DNA from: Lepturacanthus savala
Taxonomy: Eukaryota; Chordata; Actinopteri; Scombriformes; Trichiuridae
DNA length: 64,000 nucleotides
Reading direction: 5' to 3'
Assembly (NCBI GenBank): GCA_030544235.1
Contig: CM060473.1
Location: 27,384,107 to 27,448,106 of the forward strand
The translations under genes were made by a program, and so were the position numbers. Positions within the stretch are counted from its first letter, which is position 1. Every line of letters begins with the position of its first letter. Shown one piece after another: positions 39,101-50,355 of this stretch. The notes under the pieces are model-generated. The model was not told the DNA's origin and searched no databases. It worked only from the letters and a program-made list of their open reading frames with translations.

Positions 39101-42100
39101 ATCATAATAATCTAAATGAAATGACTCTTTCTTGGAGGGTTAAAAACCTTTTGACTAAATTGTGTCTTATGTCATTAGGAAAAAAGCTTAGTTTTTTATA
39201 TTTTAAGTATAAAATGAGTCTTAAAGGCTCATAGGCTTTAATAGATTAAAACTAAATCTATGATTGTCATTTTATACTTGGCCCATTTAAGCCCAGATAT
39301 TTTATGCATATATTTATATCAGTTCAGTCACTAACAATCATGTTATATATCTATTTTTTCTATTTTCTTTGCAAAAAATAGCATTTTAATGGCTGTTATT
39401 GTTGCTGCTTGCACAAAAATGCCCATAAACAAAAACCTATTTATCCCATTTATTCTATAGACTTGAATAATCAAATAGAAATGTACATATCAGGGTTGAA
39501 AATCATAATAATCTAAATAAAATGACTCTTTGTAGGAGGGTTTTTCTTCTATGACTGTCATTTTATACTCAATCTTACTTATTTCAAAGACTTTATGCAT
39601 ATATTTAGTTGAGTTGAGACACTAACAATCATGTTATGCATCTATTTTTTCTATTTTCTTTGCAAAAAATTGCATTTTAATGGCAGTTATTGTTGCTGCT
39701 TGCACAAAAATGCCCATAAACAAAAACCTATTTATCTCATGTACATAATTATTTATTACAGGATTATTCTAGAGACTTGAATGATTCAATTATTAGGGTT
39801 TATAATCATAATAATCTAAATAAAATGGTTTTTCTTCTATGACTGCCATATTATACTTAATCTTACTTGTTTCAAAGACTTTATGCATATATTTATATCA
39901 GTTGAGTCACTACCAATCATATTATGCATCTATTTTTTTCTATTTTCTTTGCAAAAAATAGCATTTTAATGTTGCTGCTTGCACAAATCTGCTCATAAAC
40001 AAAACCTATTTATCCCCTTTATTCTAGAGACTTGAATAATCAAATAGAAATGTACATTTCAGGATTTATAATCATAATAATCTAAATAAAATGACTTTTT
40101 TTTTAGAGGGTTTGTCTTCTCCATGTTCTCAGGAGGAAGTTGATGCCGTCATGTGACAGGAAGTAGCCGGAAACTTAAATTATTTGCTTAAAACCTTTTA
40201 TATAAGTTGTCTAATATCATTTCATTAGGAAAAAACTTCAGTCATAGACTCATAAGCTTTAATGTTAATTAAAAATACCCCCTTTTCTTTTCTTTCTGCT
40301 CGTAAACGCGTCCGTGAATAAAAAAACTAAAAACGGCGATCGTGCTCTCATTAGTTATAAACGTGTCGTCCATGCGGTGCAGATGTGGGAAGGAACACAC
40401 ACATGCTGCGGCCAGAAAATCAAATTACAGCCGCCATATATCATCCGCCGCTTTAACGGGCGGCGAAAATGGGAGATTTGGTCCATATGTTTGGTGTCAT
40501 TGAAGGATCGGGAGGAGACAACGATGAGGCATGCTGGATGAATCAGAAAGTTAGAGGAGAGTCCATATGGAAACCTGATGGAGGGGGGAGGGGGGGAGGG
40601 GGGGGTGTCATCGCCATGGAGACGATAGGAAGATCCCATGTGATGTCACGTTACCTGCTGAGGAATAAAACCATCACCTGTATCGACGCTAAAACACACT
40701 CATAGTTTATTTTATTATTGGGATTTATCTTCCTTCTTGTCTCTGTCAGTCTAAGCTGAAACGATTAATTGATTAATCGATTAGTTGCACGTTAATCACC
40801 AACTACTTTGACATTTTTGTAATTTTTAAGAAGAAAACATCCAAATTTTCTGATTCTAGTTTCTTAAACCTGATTTCATTGGTCTTTTATAATAGTAAAC
40901 TGATGATCTGTGTGTTGTGGATCAAACAACTAATCGATTAATCGTTTTAATAATCAATAGATTAATCAAGTGAGTCTTTTTTTAAGAAAAAAGAAAGTCC
41001 ATATTCTCTATTTCCAGCTAGAAAACTGATTATTTTAGGCAATTTCTTTCTAAAAATGACTCAAATTGATTAAGCAATTTTCAAAATAGGTGGTGATTGA
41101 TTTAATAGATGGCAGTTAATCGATTAATCGATTAGTTGTTGCAGTGTTGTAGTAAATTGATGATCTTTGGGTTGTGGACTGTTGGTCTGGACAAAAAAAA
41201 AGACATTTTCGGTTGAAACTTAAGCTTTGGAAAACAGTGATTGACATTTTACATCCTTCTATGAACCAAACAACCAATTGATTAATCGTTTCAATAATCA
41301 ATAGATTAATCGACTAGTTGTTGCAGTGTTGTAGTAAATTGATGATCTTTGGGTTGTGGACTGTTGGTCTGGACGTTTTAGGTTGAATCTTCAGCTTTTG
41401 GGAACCACTGATTGACATTTTACACCATTTTATGAACTAATCAACTAATTGATTAATCGTTTCAATAATCAATAGATTAATCGACTATCAGAAAGTTGCA
41501 GCACCAAAAATATCTGGTACTGAATAGCAAAAATAAACTTTATGTGTTGTTAAAACAGATGTAGATCAACTATTCACATCAATCAATCAGTAGATCTGCA
41601 ATGATTAGTCAATTAATCAATTAATTGCCAACTTTTACATTAATCACCAACTATTTTGATAATCGATTAATCGATTAAAGTCATTTTTTAAGGATAAAAT
41701 GTCTAAATTCTCTGGTTCCAGCTTCTCTTCTCTGATTATTTTCTGGTTTCTTTAGTCTCTATAATAATAAACTGATGATAAATGTTGGTTTGTCTGGGGA
41801 CTATGCATTAGAGCTGCAGCAATTAGTCGATTAATCGATTAGTCACTAACTATTTATAATTGATTTATCAATTTGAGTCATTTTTAAGAAGAAAATGTCC
41901 AAATCTTTTGGGTTATGGACAAAAAAAGACATTTTAGGTTGAATCTTCATCTTTGGAAACACTGATCCACATTTTAATGAATCAAACAACTAATCAATTA
42001 ATCATTTCAATAACTGATTGATTAATCGACTGTCAAAACAGTCATTAGTTGCAGCCCAGATGTAAACATGCTAATTGATCAAATATTATGGATTATTTCT

Positions 42101-42512
42101 ACAATAAATTTAAATGCTCATAGGTAAAGCTGCAACAATTCATCGATTAATCAAATAGTTGCCAACTTTTACATTAATTGACAACTATTTTAATAATCGA
42201 TTAATCAATTTGATTGATTTTGAACAAGAAAATGTCCAAATTCTCTGGTTCCAGCTTCTCTTCTCTGATTATTTCCTGTTTTTTTTAGTCTCTATAATAA
42301 TAAACTGATGATCTTCGGGCAAAAAAAGACATTTTAGGTTGAATCTTCAGCTTTGGGAAACTAATTGATAAATCATTTGAGAGAAATCATCTTTTTGTAT
42401 CTCGATATTTTACTTCAGCTCATGAAAACCTGCTGAGAACTATAACCATCACCTGTACCTCAGGACAAATTGTCGCTCTGGGATTTTGCTGCTGAAACCG
42501 GAGATCGTCCAA

Positions 42513-42557
<45 letters not shown>

Positions 42558-45500
42558 ATGCATCTTCTCTCGTCTCTTTTCCCCCTCTCTTCTTTCAGGT
42601 GGTCTTGTCCACCACGGTCAGCGTGGACGGACACGTCCTGGCGGCGTCGGACAACATGTTCGTCCACAACAACTCCAAACACGGCCGGCGAGCTCGTAGG
42701 ATGGAGCCGGGCGAGTCGGCAGAAAACACCATGGAATACGGTAAAAAACACGAAAAAATCAAAACTCATTTATCTTCATTATTTCACTCAGAGGCGTCAA
42801 TCATCCACTGTGGTCGACACGTCTTTAATTGAATTAGTTAAATTAGTTTTAATGTCACTAAAGTCGGGACATGTGAGGAGATTTTTAGGTTCTTTAGACT
42901 TCTATTATTCTTAATCGATTAATCGATTAGTTGCCAACTGTCACATTAATCGCCAACTGTTTTGATAATTGATTAATTGATTTGAGTCAAAATGTCCAAA
43001 TTCTCTGGTTCCATCTTCTCAAATCTGATTATTTGTTTAAATAGTGATGCTACTGTTTTTCCATTAATGGGATTTATCTTCCTTCATTGATCAGTCTAAG
43101 CTGAAACGATTAGTTGATTAATCGATTGTCATGTTAATCACCAACTATTTTGACATTTTTGTAATTTTTAAGAGAAAAACGTCCAAATGTTCTGGTTCTA
43201 GTGTCTTAAACCTGATTATTTTCCTGTTTCTTTAGTCTTTTATTACAGTAAACTGATGATCTTTGGGTTGTGGACCAAACAACTAATCGATTAATCGTTT
43301 GAATCGTTGATCGTCAAATTATTTTTGACAAATTCTTCTTATAAATGACTCAAATTGATTAATCGATCTTAAAAATAATCTGTGATTAATGTAATAGTTG
43401 TCAACTAATCGATTAATCGACTAATCATGTAGTAAACTGATGATCTTTGGGTTGTGGACTGTTCGATTAATCGATTATTCAATTAATTGTTTCAATAATC
43501 AACACATTAATAGACTATCAGAATAGTCATTAGTTGCAGCCCTATTGTAGATAGAGTCCTAAAGTTTTTCTTACCAATAGAGCTGTATTGATTAGTCGAT
43601 TAATCGATTTGTTGCCAACTATTATATTAATCGACAACTATTTTGATAATCAATTTGACTACTACTAATACTAAACTACTAATCAATCAATAGTTCTAGT
43701 AATTGATTGATTAATCTATTATCAGAAACGTCTTTAGCTGCAGCCTTACTTCACTGAAGTAATGTTAATGTGTCAGAGCTGCAATGATTAGTTGATTAAT
43801 CGATTAGTTACCAACTGTTACATCAATATAATATGAAGATTCTTGATTAATTGATTAATCAAGTAATTTTTAAGAAGAAAATGTCCAAATTCTCTGGTTC
43901 CAACTTCTCAATTCTTATTATTTTAGACAAATTCTTCTTATAAATGACTCAAATTGATTAATTAATCTTAAAAATAGTCTGTGATTAATGTAATAGTTGA
44001 TCAAACTGATGATCTTTGGGTTGTGAACTGTTTGATTAATCAATTATTCAATTAATTGTTTCAATAATCAATACAGAATAGTTATTAGTTGCAGCTCTAT
44101 TGTAGACAGAGTCCTAAAGTTTTTCTTACGAATAGAGGTGTATTGATTAGTCGATTAATCGATTTGTTGCCAAGTAAATTAATGTCTGTGACATAAATAT
44201 AATAGTTCACCATAATAAGTTAAAAAGACAAAAAGGACACTTAAATTGGGTCTCACTTATAATTTGTAGACATTCATACATCTGTATAATATGAAGATTC
44301 TTGATTAATCGATTAATCAAGTAATTTTTAGGAAGAAAATGTCTAAATTCTCTGGTTCCAGCTTCTCTAATCAGATTATTTCCTGGTTTCTTTAGTCTCT
44401 ATAATAATAAACTAATGATAAATGTTGGTTTGTCTTGGGACTATGCATTAGAGCTGCAGCAATTAGTCGATTAATCGATTAGTCACTAACTATTTATAAT
44501 TGATTTATCAATTTGAGTCATTTTTAAGAAGAAAATGTCCAAATCTTTTGGGTTTTGGACAAAAAAAAGACATTTTAGGTTGAATCTTCATCTTTGGAAA
44601 CACTGATCCACATTACAATGAACCAAACAACTAATCGATTAATCATTTCAATAACTGATTAATCAACTGTCAAATCATTTTGGATTCTGGTTCATCAAAT
44701 TCTCTGGTTCCAGCTTCTCTAATCAGATTATTTCCTGGTTTCTTTAGTCTCTATAATAATAAACTGATGATCTTTGGGTTGAATCTTCAGCTTTGATGAA
44801 CAGTGATCAACATTCTTCAACAACTAATCGATTACTCGATCGATAGATTAATCAACTATCAGCATAGATTTGAATATTTCACCTCCATCTATGATTTGTA
44901 TCTTTCCTTTCGGGTCACGTGACTTCTTGACCTAGTCATATCTCATCCTCCTGAATCCTCCTGAAGTTCGTGTTGTTATTCATGGACCGAATCCAAATCT
45001 CGGTTATAATTTTAGCCACAGAAATAATGTTTTCTGCAGCTTTTCGGCCTCGAACGGCGCCTCCACAAGTTGTTTTTCACGAACCTCGCATTCCTCCAGA
45101 GGCAGATGCACGACTCTATCCTCTGTGTTTTTGTTGTTTTTTTATTTTCGAATCCCTCGGAGTAACGCTTCCTCTCCCGTCTTCAGCGACCCCATGCATC
45201 AAAGCCATCAGCCCCAGCGAGGGCTGGACCACTGGCGGCGCCATGGTCATCGTGATCGGAGAGAACTTCTTCGACGGGCTGCAGGTGGTGTTCGGCAGCA
45301 TGCTGGTGTGGAGCGAGGTAACCGTGACGTATTTCTAAAACCGATGCAGGCAGCATATGGTGCTGTTATTTACATGATTTATGGAGAGTCTGCAGGAATT
45401 AATCTTTCCCACAGTAACACGTTAGCCTAAATATTTACAAGGCGTCGGAGGAGGAGGAGGAGGAGGAGGAGGAGGTTGAATCGTTTCCTGCTGCTGTCGT

Positions 45501-48500
45501 GTGACATGATTTCCTTGTTTTTCCTGCAGCTGATCACGCCGCACGCCATCCGTGTCCAGACGCCTCCTCGCCACATCCCCGGCGTGGTGGAGGTCACGCT
45601 GTCGTATAAATCCAAACAGTTCTGTAAGGGAGCACCTGGACGCTTCATCTACACAGGTGAGCAGAAAAAAACACAGGCTGACGAGGTGTCATTTATTATT
45701 TATTTTATATCAAGCTGCAGAAATTAGAATTCCTGCTGCTCATATATCAACTTATATGTTTCAGGACTCCAGTTTGACTCAAAGTCAAATTTTCTGTGTC
45801 TTTCTGTTCTAATTTGTGCACATATTTATACATATTTACATATATATCAACACAAGTTCATGAAAACATGAAACAAACGACTGAATTTGTTGATTAGTGC
45901 TGCAAAAATGTATCTTTATGTTTTTATCTATTGCACATTTAGTCAAATCTTTCTGTTCTAATTTATGCAGTTGAAATCAATAATTGTGCATTTTCTATGT
46001 TTTATATGTTATGAGTCTTGCACCTTACATTTAGTAGCTTAACTCTAATTTTGCCCCAAATTTTCTAATTTTTGAGTGTTTTTTTTTCTAATTTGTGCTG
46101 TTGGATTCATTTATATACATATTTTATTTGTTTTATAATGTTATAAGCCTTGCAGCCTGTGTTTAGTGACTCTATTCATAAAACCATGAAATAGCAACAC
46201 CTACACTCATGAATTTATTGATTAGTGCTGCGTGAATTTAAATTAGAGATATATAAAGTTATATGAGTCTTGGTTCCAATTAGAGTCTATCAAATATATA
46301 TAAATGAAATAAATTCTACACAGTATCAACACAAATTTATGAAAACATGAAAAAACCGAGTGAATTTGTTGATTAGTGCTGCAGAAATTAGTATTTGTGC
46401 TGCTAGTTTGAGATATTGAAGTTAAATGTTTTATATTTTTATGTCTTTTACATTTAGTAATTTAATAAAGTCAAATTTTCTGTTGTAATTTGTGCAGTTG
46501 AAATCAATAATTGTGCTATTTTAAACCTTTTAATATATATTTTCTATGTTTTATATGTTATGAGCCGTGCACCTTACATTTAGTAGCTTAACTCTGATTT
46601 TGCCCCAAATTTTCAAATTTTTTAGTGTCTTTTAAACATTTTAATATATATTTTATTTGTTTTATAATGTTGCAGCCTGTGTTCAGTGACTCTACATTGA
46701 CCCAAATTCATAAAACCATGAAATAGCAGCACCTACAGTCATGAATTTATTGATTAGGTGAAATAGCGACACCTACAGGTGCAATAAAAAGATTATTTAG
46801 CAGCAGAAATACAAAATCAAAGTCATCTTTGCTGCTAAATAATGAGAATGATGATTTAGTTGAACTATTAAACATTTAAATTAACATTTGCAGCACTGAT
46901 CGACAAATTCAGAACTAAACCATGACACAGTTTTATTCATTATATATTTAATGAAGCTTTTTAAAGAATTAAACCTGATTTTCTGTATTTTTGCTCTTGT
47001 TAAATGTGATTTCAGCTCTGAATGAGCCGACTATAGACTACGGTTTCCAGCGTCTCCAGAAGGTCATTCCCAGACATCCTGGTGACCCCGACAGACTCGC
47101 CAAGGTCAGAGACGCCTAAAAAACACACACCACGCGTTAACACTCGCTGATTTCTCTGTCTGCGTTTTTACAGAAACTATTTAAGTTGCGTTCTAAGACT
47201 TTAACGTAACTTGATTTGCAGGAAATCCTCCTGAAGAGAGCAGCAGACCTGGTGGAGGCTCTGTATGGAAACCCACACAGTAACCAGGTAAACAGCTTTA
47301 ATATCACAGAAAATCACATGATAATAGACTGAAAACATGCTGATACTGACTGGAACTCTATTTAAATATTTAACCTATTAAATATAAAATCACTGTTGCA
47401 GGAAGCATCTTTTAGCAGCATAGAAGAGTCGATAAATTTACATTTTTTATACTTTTATCTGTTGTTTTATTGTATTTTTTAATCTTGTAAAGTGGCCGTG
47501 GCTCTTAAAAATAAACTGTTATTATTATAAAATATTCACCATTAAATAGTGGAGCCACAGATTTATTTATTATTATCTAAACTACGTTATTAACTGACTT
47601 CATATACAATTTTAAAAATAAAATTATATAATAATAATATAATAAATATTAAATAGATAAAAGCATCATCCAGTCATTTATCACCTGATCTAACCTTCAT
47701 TGATTAAATATTAAAAACAAATAAAATAATACAAATTTAATGTCAAGAAAAAACAGCCTTAATTTGAGTATTATATGAATATTATATAATATTTGAACAG
47801 TAATTATAGTGAAATATAGGAGTCTGAGTATTAATTATTCTATTAAATATATTAGTACATTAGCAGATTATTATTATTATTATTATTATTAATATATATT
47901 ATTTTGAGCTGGTTTTACACAGTGAAATGAATCAATTTAACTTTATAACCAAATACAACAGAACTAGTTTGACCAGTGTTAATTATTCTATGGAAATCTG
48001 TTCTGCTCTTAAATCATAATAAATAATTTTTTAATTTTTGACCCTTAAGAGTTAAGTTTTTTGCTTTAAACTGAAATGACCAATCAGATATATCAAACAT
48101 AAGACGTCCTTAACTCAGCAAATTAATACAAAACTTGTATTTAAAGGTGCAGTTTTCTATTTTTTCTAATCCTAACCACTAACTTCCTGCTTTAAACTGA
48201 AATGACGCCACTGGAGCTACTTGTATTTTTAGTTTTTTAGATGAAGAAGCAGCATCAGTAACATATATTATCCCATGTTTCTGTTGCAGGACATGCTGCT
48301 GAAACCTGCAGCAGAAGCAGCATCAGTAACTTGTATTATCCTGTGTTTCTGTTGCAGGACATGCTGCTGAATCATGCAGCAGAAGCAGCATCAGTAACTT
48401 ATATTATCCTGTGTTTTGTTGCAGGACATGCTGCTGAATCATGCAGCAGAAGCAGCATCAGTAACTTATAATATCCTGTGTTTCTGTTGCAGGACATGCT

Positions 48501-50324
48501 GCTGAAGCGTGCAGCAGAAGCAGCATCAGTAACTTATATTATCCTGTGTTTCTGTTGCAGGACATGCTGCTGAAACCTGCAGCAGAAGCAGCATCAGTAA
48601 CTTATAATATCCTGTGTTTCTGTTGCAGGACATGCTGCTGAATCGTGCAGCAGAAGCAGCATCAGTAACTTGTATTATCCTGTGTTTCTGTTGCAGGACA
48701 TGCTGCTGAATCGTGCAGCAGAAGCAGCATCAGTAACTTGTATTATCCTGTGTTTCTGTTGCAGGACATGCTGCTGAAGCGTGCAGCAGACATCGCTGAG
48801 GCTCTCTACAGCGTTCCCCGTCCTCACAGTCAGCTGCAGGCTCTGCCCAGTTCACCGGCCCACGGCAGCGTCATGGGGCTGGGTTCATACCCGTCTCAGT
48901 TAGGGGTCAGCATCGGAGAGCAGAGCAGCCAAGGTGAAGGATAAGCTGCTGCTACTAGATACTAGATTAGTCTGTCAGTTATTGAAACGATTAATCAATT
49001 AGTTGTTTGGGTCATTAAATGGTGTAAAATGACTTAAATCGACTAATCATTGCAGCTCTGGCACATTAACATTACAGTTACAGTAATTGATTAATCAATT
49101 AATTACTAGAACGATTAATTGATTAGTAGTTTGGTTCATAAAATGTCTTTTATATTTTATTAAAAAATACTCAAATACATTAATCGAACTATCAAAATAG
49201 TTGGTGATTAATGTAATTGATTGATTAATCATTGCAGCTCTATTAAATATAAATTAATATAGAACATTTACCTAAAATTCTGTGATTATAATCATATTAT
49301 TATGGGACATTTGTCATTTTAAGCCTAATTTTTATAATAGTGGAGCTGCAACTAATGATTATTTTAATAGTCGATTAATATATTGATTATTCAAACCATT
49401 AATTGATTAGTTGTTTGGTTCATTAAATGATGTGATTCAACCTAAAATGTCTTTTTTGTCCAGAGCAACAGTCAGAACCTAAAGATCAATGCAATGATTA
49501 GTTGATTAATCGATTAGTTGCCAACTATCACATTATCACAGACTATTTTAATAATCAATTAATCAATTTGAGTCATTTTTAATAAAATAATCAGAGAAAA
49601 GAAGCTGGAACCAGAGAATTTGGACATTTTCTTCTTAAAAATGACTCAAATCAATTATTAAAGGAGTTGATGATTAATGTAACAGTTGGCAACTAATTGA
49701 TTAATCGATTAATCGTTGCAGTTTCATTGTTTATATAGTGATGAAAGGTAAAAGTAAATAATAAAACAGTGCATGATTTACAGTTTACTATTATAAAAGA
49801 CTATAAAATAATCAAATTTAAGAAGCTGGAACCAGAGAATTTGGACATTTTCTTCTATAAATGAATCAAATCGATTAATCGATTATCAGAATAGTTGCTG
49901 ATTAACTGAACAATTTCGAACTAATCTTTTATTCCTTTATTATTTATTTGATTTCACAATGCTAATTTAGCTCAGAGCTAATTCCCATCTGTCATCCTCA
50001 CATAAAAACACAACAACACATCCAATTATTCAATGAATTACAGCATGCAGAGAGTCGATTAATCGATTAATCGTCTAAATCCCAGTTCTGCCGATGCTGA
50101 AGCTGTTTTCCGTTTCCCTGCAGGTTACATCAGGAACTCCAGCAGCTTGTCTCCCAGAGGTTACCCCTCGGCCTCCACCCCCCAGCAGACCAGCTATGGT
50201 GGTGGTGGAGGGATGACCGGAGGCTACGGGACGGTTCCCATGACCAGTCTGGGGGTTCCTGGGTCTCCTGGGTTCAGCAGCGCCTCACCCACAGGGTCCC
50301 CCTACAGTAAGACCCAATTAATGT

Positions 50325-50355
<31 letters not shown>

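Noticed and set aside
42449..42914. Longer frames of 106-142 codons across the ebf2 exon at 42599
   Set aside because: They are other-phase or read-through frames that include the (CA)n run; the true coding part is the 142-base exon bounded by AG and GT in the EBF frame.
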